40,833 bases of DNA, from assembly GCA_024276655.1 (NCBI GenBank), contig JAJRWU010000134.1, positions 1 through 40,833 of the forward strand, in the 5' to 3' direction. Position 1 is the stretch's first letter. Every line of letters starts with the position of its first letter. This stretch comes from Planctomycetota bacterium (GTDB lineage Bacteria; Planctomycetota; Planctomycetia; Pirellulales; Pirellulaceae). Positions 1-7,437 of this stretch are shown piece by piece. Made by a program: the position numbers and the translations under genes. Under the pieces are notes generated by a model. The model ran no database searches. It saw only the letters and a list, made by a program, of their open reading frames with translations, and had not been told where the DNA came from.

Positions 1-398
1 AGGGCATCGCCCGCAAAGCCAAGGCGGTTGCCATGGGCGCCCGGGCGCCGGCGCCGATTATCAGCATCTCGGAAGGCACTCCCTCGCTACGCAACGACGA
101 CGATTTAACTGCTCGGCTGGTAAACGTTTTTCAAACCACGCTGGGCCAGGAAAACGTGTTGGAGGCGGAAGCCTCAATGGGCGGCGAAGATTTCAGCCGA
201 TATGGTCGGGCGGGCGTGCCGATCATGATGTATCGTTTGGGCGCGGTGGATCGGCAACGGCTGGACCGCTTCCAACAGCTCGGGCAGGTTGCGCCGTCGC
301 TCCATTCGCCGCTATTTTACCCCGACATTGAACCCGCCCTGGCGACCGGCGTGACGACCATGGCCAGTGCTGTTCTCGATATTCTGGCCAAGCCATGA
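1..398 (+). CDS. M20-family amidohydrolase/peptidase, C-terminal part (5' end outside window)
   Basis: The reading frame is open from the left edge (first full codon at base 3) to a TGA at 396-398, so only about the last 130 residues are present. The visible part has features of the C-terminal catalytic region of M20 amidohydrolases (hippurate hydrolase / N-acyl-amino-acid hydrolase type): MGGEDFSRY, where the Glu-Asp pair lies in the metal-centre region, a P-x-M-x-x-RLG stretch, LHSP near the end, and a final helix GVTTMASAVLDIL. These enzymes cleave acyl groups from amino acids using a metal centre. The substrate cannot be judged from this fragment. The stop overlaps the start of the next gene (ATGA at 395-398), so the two are probably co-transcribed. 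An in-frame ATG at 33 is internal and not the real start. Confidence 0.8.
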   Translation, partial: GIARKAKAVAMGARAPAPIISISEGTPSLRNDDDLTARLVNVFQTTLGQENVLEAEASMGGEDFSRYGRAGVPIMMYRLGAVDRQRLDRFQQLGQVAPSLHSPLFYPDIEPALATGVTTMASAVLDILAKP

Positions 399-826
399 CA
401 TCTCCCGAGCAGATTGATTCTGGTCCGACCGCTCAACCCGCCGTTCGCCGCCGCGTCTGGCGTCGGGTTGCCTGGGGATTGGGCTACGTCGCGATGTTGG
501 CGGCGTTGGTGTTCGGAATTTTCGCCGCGCGGCGCACAGCGCTCGATCCCTCCAGCCAGGCGGCAAACACGCGGCATTGGCGAGAATTTCGCCAGGCGTT
601 GCGCGAGCAGGCGAAATCGGGGCCGGTAGCCCGCCGTTCGCTGGAAAAAGAAATCCCGGAGCCGCCCACGCTGGTGCTGCTGCGCGACCATTTCGGCGTC
701 TGCCTGACTGCCGGCGTGGTGTTTCTGAGCCTGCTCTATGGGATGTTGATCGTGGCCGCCAGCGCAATCGGCCAGCCCACGAAAATCCATGGCGAACCGC
801 CGCCCGACGATTCCGGCAGCGGCTAA
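395..826 (+). CDS. Small hypothetical membrane protein with two predicted helices
   Basis: A 143-residue protein that I do not recognise as a named family. It starts at an ATG overlapping the stop of the upstream amidohydrolase, so translation is probably coupled. After a basic stretch (VRRRVWRRVAW) comes a hydrophobic segment at about residues 27-44. A charged, probably helical soluble part follows, and then a second hydrophobic segment at about residues 103-122. The C-terminus is short, acidic and proline-rich. The layout suggests an inner-membrane protein with the central loop on one side. No catalytic motif is visible, and the only functional clue is the overlap with the amidohydrolase. 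Confidence 0.6.
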   Translation: MTSPEQIDSGPTAQPAVRRRVWRRVAWGLGYVAMLAALVFGIFAARRTALDPSSQAANTRHWREFRQALREQAKSGPVARRSLEKEIPEPPTLVLLRDHFGVCLTAGVVFLSLLYGMLIVAASAIGQPTKIHGEPPPDDSGSG

Positions 827-840
827 TTTACGGACGAAGC

Positions 841-967
841 CTTAGCATCGAGCGGGAAATTAGTGTCGTAGCCATGCTCGCCAGAGCGTGGGATGGTTCA
901 CCGCTCACCCACCGTCTGGCGACGATGGCTACACAAATGCGACCGTTATTTATCGAGCGGTGCTTAG
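841..967 (+). repeat. 127-bp hairpin-forming interspersed repeat (MITE/REP-like), copy 1
   Basis: A near-identical inverted copy lies at 20069-20197. The ends are imperfect inverted repeats (CTTAGCATCGAGCGG at the left, ATCGAGCGGTGCTTAG at the right). The middle contains an 18-bp inverted pair, GTAGCCATGCTCGCCAGA against TCTGGCGACGATGGCTAC, with two mismatches, which would fold into a strong hairpin. There is no coding capacity. The element begins 14 bases after the stop of the preceding gene. It resembles a non-autonomous mobile or REP-type element; its family name is not known to me. Confidence 0.8.
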
Positions 968-970
968 GCG

Positions 971-1438
971 TCAACCGCCAAACCAACGGTTCATCAGATT
1001 CGTCATTTCAGGATCTTGCACGGCGATAGAATACACAAACCTGCCGGCGGCGGCAGCGCCACAGGCGTAATAGCCCAACGCGGCGCCTCCCACGGCAACA
1101 TACCCCACACTGGCGCCGCCCAAGGCAACGACGCCAATACTCGCGTCGCCCAACGCCAAAACCGCAATCGCGACGCCTCCCAAGCCAACCGCCCCGAAAG
1201 CCACGCCTCCCAAAACGAGTCCTCCGCAGGCCACGCCGCCAATCGCGATGGCGCCGCGGGCAACTCCGCCGATCGCCAAACCGCCGGTGGCGATATCGCC
1301 GATCGCCACCCAGGCTTTCGCATGGCCGCGCCGCTGGCCAAGTTTGCCATCGGGACCATAAGCGATTTCCCACACCGGGAGCCCAAATACGACCGCTTTG
1401 GATCTCAAACGAACACTACGGCAAGCGACGAATCTCAT
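971..1438 (-). CDS. Glycine-hexad repeat protein (predicted beta-solenoid), function unknown
   Basis: About 155 residues. The ATG at 1438 is preferred because it has a good ribosome site (GAGAGG, 6-7 bases upstream) and because a longer frame from 1687 would run into the neighbouring NHL gene. The N-terminal ~30 residues contain a GLPVWEIAYGPDG motif. Then come about 15 tandem six-residue units of the type (A/V)-x-G-G-(V/A)-A or A-x-G-x-(V/A)-x, from about residue 42 to 130, such as IAIGGVACGGLVLGGVAFGA. A six-residue period with small and aliphatic residues alternating is what left-handed beta-helix-like folds show. I recall similar hypothetical proteins in planctomycetes, but no function is established that I know of. 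Downstream lies the 127-bp repeat. Confidence 0.7.
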   Translation of the reverse strand: MRFVACRSVRLRSKAVVFGLPVWEIAYGPDGKLGQRRGHAKAWVAIGDIATGGLAIGGVARGAIAIGGVACGGLVLGGVAFGAVGLGGVAIAVLALGDASIGVVALGGASVGYVAVGGAALGYYACGAAAAGRFVYSIAVQDPEMTNLMNRWFGG

Positions 1439-1607
1439 GGGCGCCTCTCGAAAGGTGTGATACCGCTCGCGGTTGAATAGGTCGCATTTTTCATTGAACG
1501 GCAAGCCGTGTGAGTATAACAAATTGCGAGCCACGCTTCTGCGGCAGATGTTTCCCTTTTTCGGGATATCGGGATAAGCCCAGTCGTCGAACGACGCCAA
1601 TCGAAAT

Positions 1608-2738
1608 TCATGATCCGTCGGCCGACGGTTTCGTTTTCCTTCCCGGCCAGGGCATCTGCAAGATGCGATGGTGGCCCGAATCGACAACGTACAGCCGGCC
1701 GCGTTGGTAACAAACGCCGTGTGGATTCAACAGTGCGATGGACGGGCGGTTTTGTTTTCGGCCGAGAACGCTGGTCACGGTTTTTTTGCGAGGATCGAAC
1801 AGGCGAACCAGGCCGTTTTGGTCGTCGGCGATGAGCACGTTGTCGTCGGCGTCGACACAAATATGTTTGGGCGAGCCGAATTCCGCTTGGAGGGCTGGTC
1901 CATCGTGATCGCCCCGGCGGCCGGTTCCGGCAACCGTTTCGATGCGGCCGTCGGGCGTTAGGCGGCGAAGTGCATTTCCGCCGCGTTCGAGAATATAGAC
2001 GTTCTCTTGAGAATCGGCCGCGACGGCGCGAGGATCGACCAACGGCGCTTCCACCGCCACCGCGCCGTCTTTTGGAACGCCCTTCTGGCCGTTGCCGGCA
2101 ATCGTGGATACGAGCGTGGTTTTCAGATCGATTTTTCGCACGCGGCGATTTTTCAAGTCGGCCACGTAGAGTGTGTCGTGGGCGGCGTTGAGCGTGATAC
2201 ACATAATGAAATCGAAACTGGCTTGCAGGGCCGGTCCTCCATCGCCGGAGAAGCCGGGTTTTCCCGTTCCGGCAAACGTGGTGATGGTGTTTGTTTCGCC
2301 GTCGATTTTGCGAATGCAATGGTTCCAGCTATCGGCGATGTAAATGTCGCCGCTTGGCGTTACGGCCACATTGTGCATGCCGTTGAATTTCGCTTCGGAG
2401 GCCGGGCCGCCATCGCCGGCGTAATTTGTTGCGCCATCGCCCGCGATTTGCGAAAACACTCCGGCGGCAGTGAGCCGAAACACGCGGCCTCCCTCCAACT
2501 CGACGATCGTCATATTTCCGGCGCGATCAAAATCGACGCCGAACGGCCGCTTGAGCAGACTGGGCTTGCGTGGGTTGGCAGCCGGCGCGGCCTGCTCTTC
2601 CGGCAGCAGTTCACCCACCACGACGGTGACGCGCGGCGGCTCGGCGTTTGCCGCAGACGCCCACCCCAACAACAACGCCGGCGCCAAGAAGGCGGCCGGC
2701 AACCAATTCACTAGCTTTTTCATGACAAAAATAGGCAT
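1608..2738 (-). CDS. Exported NHL-repeat beta-propeller protein
   Basis: A 376-residue protein with an N-terminal signal peptide (hydrophobic WLPAAFLAPALLLGWASAANA, likely cleaved after ANA at about residue 32). The rest consists of NHL repeats, roughly five or six blades, with recurring pieces such as 'AGxGxxGxxGDGGPAxxAxF', 'P.gvavd..G.iYIADs.NhcIRkid' and 'VYILERGGNALRRL'. NHL propellers bind ligands or proteins; this one probably acts in the periplasm or outside the cell. An ATG at 2723 (MKKLVNW) is an alternative start. I kept 2738 because a G-rich Shine-Dalgarno-like run (GGGGGGGA) lies 8-9 bases upstream. No enzymatic residues are apparent. The gene stands between the glycine-hexad protein and the heme gene, on the same strand as both. 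Confidence 0.85.
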   Translation of the reverse strand: MPIFVMKKLVNWLPAAFLAPALLLGWASAANAEPPRVTVVVGELLPEEQAAPAANPRKPSLLKRPFGVDFDRAGNMTIVELEGGRVFRLTAAGVFSQIAGDGATNYAGDGGPASEAKFNGMHNVAVTPSGDIYIADSWNHCIRKIDGETNTITTFAGTGKPGFSGDGGPALQASFDFIMCITLNAAHDTLYVADLKNRRVRKIDLKTTLVSTIAGNGQKGVPKDGAVAVEAPLVDPRAVAADSQENVYILERGGNALRRLTPDGRIETVAGTGRRGDHDGPALQAEFGSPKHICVDADDNVLIADDQNGLVRLFDPRKKTVTSVLGRKQNRPSIALLNPHGVCYQRGRLYVVDSGHHRILQMPWPGRKTKPSADGS

Positions 2739-2936
2739 GCAACATTCCCCCCCATTTTTTTAGTTGATGTATTTCCTGTAGATTCCAGCAGGGCCAGAAA
2801 CCTTCTTGATGATTGTGCTCGCGAGCAACCTGCCCTGAATGACCCCACGGTTCTCATCCCGCGGGAATTCAAGCCCTGAGGAGCCTTCGAGAAGCAATTG
2901 TCCTCTAGTCGCCTTTCACAGCGAAAGTAGCGTTCT

Positions 2937-4379
2937 TTAGCTGTGCGATAATATTCGCTCGGCCGCTTGTTGGCCGCTGTGTATGCAAAAGGGAATCCCG
3001 ACGCCATGGTAGGCGTTTCCGGCTAGTTCGAGTCCTGGCAGCATGGCGGTTAGGGTTTCGATACGAGCTACGCGCTGCGCGTGCCCCAAATGATATTGCG
3101 GCATCACGCCTTGATAGCGAACAATGTCTTGAAACACAGGCTCGCCATGGTAGCCCAGGATTTCAGAGAGTTCGCCGCGCACTAGGTCGTAAGTGTCGGC
3201 GTCGGAAAGCTCCGCCAGTTCCGGTTGGCAGGCGCCGCCGACAAACACGCGCAGCAGAATGTGGTCCTCCGGCGCGCGGCCGGGAAATTTATTGTTGGCG
3301 AAACTGACGGCCAAGATTCGGCGATTTTCGACCATCGGCACAACGCAGCCAAATCCTTCCGGCGGCCGGGAAAATTGCGAAAGGCGGCAACCTAGAATCA
3401 CAATCGACGAACTCGCATGGGGAATTTCAGCCAACGCGGTGGAGAGTTCCAAGTGGGCGTCGTGCAACAGACGCGCAGCCGGCGGCGCGCCGAGCGCAAG
3501 CAACACGGCGTCGTACATTTCCGGCTCGGAACGCCCGGCAATCGTCACGCGCCATTGCTCGCCTTCTCGCCCGACCGAGTGCACGCGCGTGTTGTATCGC
3601 AACCATGGCTTGGGCAGTTGGCCGACCAAGGCCTGCATCCAGTGGCTCATTCCTTCACGCGGCGCGTGGAACAGATTGTAGCGGGCGCCGCTCACCTGTT
3701 CGTCGGCCTTGCTGCGTTGCTTTTTACCGCGTTGCTCTTTGAGCATGGCCCGCGAGATTCCGCCGTGCCGTTGTTCCATTTCGAGGAATTCAGGCATCGT
3801 GGCGGCCACGCTCAAGAGTTCGGGGTCGGCCGTATAGATGCCGCCAATCAACGGTTGGATCAGCCGTTCGTACGTCTCTCGCCCGAAGCGGCGGCGGGCG
3901 AATTCCGCCAAACTTTCCTCCTTGCCATCGCGGCGAACCGGCACAAAATACTCCCCCGCCAGACGCATCTTTCCCAGCAGACTCAACAGCCCAGTGCGCA
4001 GAATGGGACCAATGCGCGAAGGCGCCATCAGCGTGAAACCGGCGGGCACGGGGTGCAGGCGTCCTCGCCAAACAATATATGCTCGCCGCTGGGCTGGGTT
4101 GGTGGGAATCAACTCCGATTCGAAGCCGATTTCCCGACACAAATCGAGCGACCAGGGCTGCTTGCTGGTGAACATGTCGGCGCTGTGTTCGACCAGAAAA
4201 CCATCGCGGCGAGTGGTTTTCAAGAGGCCGCCCGCGTAATCGTCGGCAATCAACAGCGAGACATCCAGCCCTTGCGCCAAACCCGGCGCCGCCTTCGCCA
4301 GACGTTGCGCCGCCGCCAAGGCCGTAATACCGCCGCCAATTATCGCCACGCGCGGCGGCCGATTTTCTGCTGTATCCAT
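2937..4379 (-). CDS. hemG: HemY-type protoporphyrinogen/coproporphyrinogen oxidase
   Basis: About 480 residues, normal for the FAD-dependent, oxygen-using HemY family (often labelled hemG in automatic annotation). The N-terminus has the dinucleotide-binding motif VAIIGGGITALAAAQRL, followed by a GGLLKTTRRDGFLVEHSADMF stretch that matches the FAD-contact region of these oxidases. The C-terminus has the second FAD contact, LELAGNAYHGVGIPFCIHSG, followed by a helix QQAAERIL. The enzyme oxidises proto- or coproporphyrinogen in heme synthesis. Heme supply is relevant to the haem-rich cluster next door. The start at 4379 (MDTAENRPP) was chosen because upstream in-frame sequence is low-complexity and lies before the conserved FAD motif. 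No clear Shine-Dalgarno sequence is visible. Confidence 0.9.
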   Translation of the reverse strand: MDTAENRPPRVAIIGGGITALAAAQRLAKAAPGLAQGLDVSLLIADDYAGGLLKTTRRDGFLVEHSADMFTSKQPWSLDLCREIGFESELIPTNPAQRRAYIVWRGRLHPVPAGFTLMAPSRIGPILRTGLLSLLGKMRLAGEYFVPVRRDGKEESLAEFARRRFGRETYERLIQPLIGGIYTADPELLSVAATMPEFLEMEQRHGGISRAMLKEQRGKKQRSKADEQVSGARYNLFHAPREGMSHWMQALVGQLPKPWLRYNTRVHSVGREGEQWRVTIAGRSEPEMYDAVLLALGAPPAARLLHDAHLELSTALAEIPHASSSIVILGCRLSQFSRPPEGFGCVVPMVENRRILAVSFANNKFPGRAPEDHILLRVFVGGACQPELAELSDADTYDLVRGELSEILGYHGEPVFQDIVRYQGVMPQYHLGHAQRVARIETLTAMLPGLELAGNAYHGVGIPFCIHSGQQAAERILSHS

Positions 4380-4908
4380 CGTATGCTTACTATACCCGTG
4401 CTGTCTGTGTTTGTAGTTACCGCATTCTACAATGGTTTCAGACGACGGATATCGCCCCGTTAGTGTTCTCCGACGCGAACTGTTTTTCGGCTTTTCAGGG
4501 ATTTTAGTGGGTCGAATCCGGAATGTGGGCGTCTCATGCCCACCTCTGTTCGGGCTCGGCAAAGGGACGCCCCTTTGCCTTCGCCATCACACCGGCCCTC
4601 CCTGAACCAGAATTCACCCACAAATTCTGTTGAGGAGGCAGTTTTAATGATCTGTTCCGGCCTGTGCTTCTTGCTCTTCATCGGAAAGTCCTTCTGCCCC
4701 TGCGAGTGGTTAGACTCTCATAACACATGGATCAACTTTTGGGGAGCACGCCACAGTCTGCGCAGGGGGGTTCTTCTGTACCAGCGCCACGACGCATAAA
4801 AATTAGAATTCACCTACCTTGACACCCGAAGTAACCGATGATAAATTTACGCACAACAAACAGTGAATAACAGATCCTTTTGTCATGTATTCGTGGTAAG
4901 ATGTTGTT
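4380..4908. other. Intergenic region with two short hairpins between heme gene and respiratory cluster
   Basis: A 529-base divergent intergenic stretch that should hold promoters for hemG (minus) and the respiratory cluster (plus). I could not identify a convincing -35/-10 pair. Two perfect small hairpins are visible: GTGGGC/GCCCAC at 4525-4543 and the 9-bp stem GGCAAAGGG-ACGC-CCCTTTGCC at 4558-4579. Neither is followed by a T-run, so they are not classic terminators. A possible 50-codon ORF lies at 4647-4799. Confidence 0.5.
4647..4799 (+). CDS. Possible small cysteine-containing protein (50 codons)
   Basis: The ATG at 4647 is preceded by a near-perfect ribosome-binding site, GAGGAGG, with 8 bases of spacing. 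The frame runs 50 codons to TAA at 4797-4799. The product starts with a short hydrophobic stretch (MICSGLCFLLFIG) followed by a CxxxxxxCPC-like cysteine group and a basic tail. It is not a family I recognise. It could be a leader peptide for the respiratory operon starting 109 bases downstream, or a chance ORF. The strong ribosome site is the only real evidence. Confidence 0.25.
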   Translation: MICSGLCFLLFIGKSFCPCEWLDSHNTWINFWGARHSLRRGVLLYQRHDA

Positions 4909-6807
4909 ATGGAACGACTTACCGTAGAAGTTCCGACTGCGGAGTATTGGCGAAAGCAGATACTCTGCCAAGATGCCTGCCCGGTTCACACCGACGCCAG
5001 GGGGTATGTACGCGCCATCGCGGAGGGGCGTCACGAAGATGCTTACCTCATTGCCCGCGGCCCCAACCCGCTGGCCTCGATTTGCGGCTATGTATGTGGC
5101 GCTCCCTGCGAGGCGGCTTGCCGCCGAAGTGTGCTCGACGCCTCGCTCGCCATTCGTGCGTTGAAGCGTTTTGCCATAGAGCAGCATGGAGCGCGTGAAA
5201 AAAGAGCGGACGGCGGCGGTCGGTTTGGCCTGATCAAGCAGTTGCTCGCCCATGCGGCAGGGCGAGAGTCGTCGCAGGGAGAAGAGTTGGCCAGTTTTGT
5301 CGACTTCATTTCCAACCAAGTTTTGCCCTGCAACTCCGATGGCCCGAGCGTGGGCATCATCGGCTCCGGCCCGGCGGGCTTAGCGGCGGCTCACGACTTG
5401 GCTCTGCTGGGCTGTCGGCCGACGATCTACGAAATGGAGCCCGCTCCGGCCGGCATGCTGGCCTTTGGCATTCCCGAATACCGCTTACCTCGCGACTTGA
5501 TCAAAGCCGAGGTGGAATTTATTCGTTCGTTGGGCGTTACTTTTCTCTGTAACACACGCGTAGGCGTTGATATTTCCTTCGCCGAAATCCGTGAACAACA
5601 CAGCGCCACGATAGTAGCGGTTGGCCTCAAACAATCGCGGGCCTTGCCCATTCCCGGCGCCGACGCCGCGGGCGTTCTGGGAGGCGCGGAAGTGTTGCGC
5701 GACGTGGCGTTGGGCCGGCCGGTCGATCTCCAAGGAAACATTGTCGTGATTGGCGGCGGGAATGTCGCTTACGATATCGCCCGCACCGTGGTGCGACAGA
5801 CGGGGGTCGACATCGCGAGAACCGCGCTGCGCGGCGAAGGCGTTGGCCAGGTGCATCTTTGTAGCCTGGAAAGCCTGGAAGAGATGCCCGCCGACGATGT
5901 CGAGATCCTCGAAGGCGACGAAGAAGGCGTTTGCCGTCACAACAGCCTCAGCCCGGTCGAGATTTTGCTCGGTGAGAATCAGCGGCCGCGAGCGGTCGTC
6001 TTCCAGCGATGCGTGCGCGTGTTTAACGACGAAGGGCGTTTCGCGCCGGAGTTCGACGAAACCGATCAAACGACCCTCGAAGCCGATACCGTCGTTTGGG
6101 GAATCGGCCAACGCCCCGACCTCTCGTTTCTTGATGCCGATGACGTCCAACGCGACGAACGCGGTCTGATCAAGATCGACGAATCGTTTAACACCACGGC
6201 CGACGATGTGTTCGTGGCGGGCGATATCGCTTACGGCCCTAAACTATTAATCCATGCCGTGGCCAATGGAAAGCAAGTGGCCCGCCGCGTATTCGAGAGA
6301 GTTACCGGCCGCAAGTTGTCGGCGCATACGGAAGTCACGCACCAAGAGTTGCCCAACTACAGCCGCGAACAAGACTACGAAAAAATACCCCGCGCGCCCG
6401 TTCCCACGCGTTCCCCGGAAGCACGGCTGCCAAGCCAGCAGGTGGTGGTGGAGTTGGGGTACGACGAACCTCGCGCCCTGTGTGAGGGTTGCCGCTGCCT
6501 GGACTGCGGCGTAAACACAATTTTTGATTCCGAAAAGTGCATTCTCTGCGGCGGTTGCGCCGACGTGTGTCCTGAGTTGTGCTTGCGGTTGGTCTCGCTC
6601 GACCGATTGGAAGGCGACGGGCTTCTCAACCAAACGTTGGAGCAGCGACTAGCGGGACGCCTCGATGCGAACGACCGCTCGGGGCATTCCGCCATCGTCA
6701 AGGACGAAGCCGCGTGTATTCGTTGTGCGTTGTGTGCGGAACGCTGTCCGGTGGGAGCGATCACGATGGAGCGAGTGAACATTAAGACCCTTTGGCGTTT
6801 GGAGTAA
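4909..6807 (+). CDS. GltD-like FAD/NAD(P) oxidoreductase fused to ferredoxin domains
   Basis: A 632-residue iron-sulfur flavoprotein. The N-terminal domain has the cysteine pattern of glutamate synthase small subunit-type proteins (Cys20, 24, 59, 63, 67, 71; CGYVCGAPCEAAC), expected to bind [4Fe-4S]. FAD binds at VGIIGSGPAGLAAAHDL (about residue 148), with the GMLAFGIPEYRLP motif typical of this family. NAD(P)H binds at VVIGGGNVAYDIA (about 278). The C-terminus carries extra cysteines: CEGCRCLDC (525-533), CILCGGCADVC (from 544) and CIRCALCAERC (from 603), enough for two ferredoxin-type clusters. Family members move electrons between pyridine nucleotides and Fe-S partners. First in a nine-gene plus-strand cluster, 72 bases before the Rieske gene, so it probably feeds or drains the cytochrome b complex. 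It is cytoplasmic, with no signal peptide. Confidence 0.85.
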   Translation: MERLTVEVPTAEYWRKQILCQDACPVHTDARGYVRAIAEGRHEDAYLIARGPNPLASICGYVCGAPCEAACRRSVLDASLAIRALKRFAIEQHGAREKRADGGGRFGLIKQLLAHAAGRESSQGEELASFVDFISNQVLPCNSDGPSVGIIGSGPAGLAAAHDLALLGCRPTIYEMEPAPAGMLAFGIPEYRLPRDLIKAEVEFIRSLGVTFLCNTRVGVDISFAEIREQHSATIVAVGLKQSRALPIPGADAAGVLGGAEVLRDVALGRPVDLQGNIVVIGGGNVAYDIARTVVRQTGVDIARTALRGEGVGQVHLCSLESLEEMPADDVEILEGDEEGVCRHNSLSPVEILLGENQRPRAVVFQRCVRVFNDEGRFAPEFDETDQTTLEADTVVWGIGQRPDLSFLDADDVQRDERGLIKIDESFNTTADDVFVAGDIAYGPKLLIHAVANGKQVARRVFERVTGRKLSAHTEVTHQELPNYSREQDYEKIPRAPVPTRSPEARLPSQQVVVELGYDEPRALCEGCRCLDCGVNTIFDSEKCILCGGCADVCPELCLRLVSLDRLEGDGLLNQTLEQRLAGRLDANDRSGHSAIVKDEAACIRCALCAERCPVGAITMERVNIKTLWRLE

Positions 6808-6879
6808 GGGTTGGAAAGATGAAGTTGAAGGCCAGCGGACGAATTCCAAGGGTAACTGCAGTAGGCGAGCGAGGGTGTC

Positions 6880-7365
6880 ATGAGTAACGATCTTCATTCC
6901 AGCCCGCGGTTCCAGCCGCCGCCCGAACGGCGAGATTTTTTAGGACTAGCGGCGATCTGGTCGGCGGTTGTGGGCTTGGGCGTGGCGGCTTTAGGCGCAG
7001 TGCGGCTGCCAATGCCTTCGGTGTTTCCGGAGTCGAATAGTCGTGTGAAATTGGGGCCTGTCAGTCGCTTCAAGGAAGTCGAGACGACGCCCGTCCCGGA
7101 GCATCGCCTCTGGGTCTACGCGAGCGACGAAGGGCTGTACGCAATTTCGGCGGTCTGTACGCATCTTGGCTGTATCGTGTCGAAAGAAGAGGGCAAGGGT
7201 TTCTTTTGCCCCTGCCACGGCAGCCGGTTCGATATCGATGGCAAAGTGGTGGCTGGCCCAGCGCCGAAGCCGCTTCTCCATTTGCTGCTCTCGGTCTCTC
7301 CCGACGGGCAATTGGTTGTTGATAAGCAGAAGGAAGTGGGCGGCGATGTGCGTTTGCAGGTCTGA
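6880..7365 (+). CDS. Rieske [2Fe-2S] iron-sulfur subunit of a cytochrome bc/b6f-type complex
   Basis: 161 residues. The Rieske boxes are intact: CTHLGC (Cys93, His95, Cys98) and CPCHGS (Cys110, Cys112, His113). Cys93/His95/Cys110/His113 should bind the cluster and Cys98-Cys112 should form the disulfide. The N-terminus has ERRDFLG followed by a hydrophobic helix, the uncleaved Tat-type anchor usual for Rieske proteins, so the cluster domain sits on the outer face of the membrane. It accepts electrons from quinol at cytochrome b and passes them to a cytochrome c, here very likely the decahaem protein two genes downstream. The ribosome site GAGGG lies 5 bases before the ATG. Confidence 0.95.
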   Translation: MSNDLHSSPRFQPPPERRDFLGLAAIWSAVVGLGVAALGAVRLPMPSVFPESNSRVKLGPVSRFKEVETTPVPEHRLWVYASDEGLYAISAVCTHLGCIVSKEEGKGFFCPCHGSRFDIDGKVVAGPAPKPLLHLLLSVSPDGQLVVDKQKEVGGDVRLQV

Positions 7366-7437
7366 GCGGAAGAGGCTGTAGGGAATCGTAATATCGCATC
7401 AACCGGTAACGGCGCGACAGCGGAGATCAGACGAACC

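Noticed and set aside
1030-1330. Possible DNA tandem repeat or CRISPR-like array
   Set aside because: The 18-base period comes from the six-residue protein repeat; there are no constant repeats with unique spacers.
1435-2319. 294-codon minus-strand frame over the NHL gene
   Set aside because: A different frame of the same strand as the NHL-repeat gene; its product is Arg-rich and featureless, whereas the NHL frame has a signal peptide and clear repeats.
3417-4463. 348-codon plus-strand frame across the heme oxidase gene
   Set aside because: Shadow of hemG; the minus-strand product has the FAD motif and family-like ends, while this product is Arg/His/Gln-rich without domains.
4525-4579. Two short hairpins as terminators of the neighbouring genes
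   Set aside because: Neither is followed by a T-run and both lie far from gene ends, within a divergent intergenic region.
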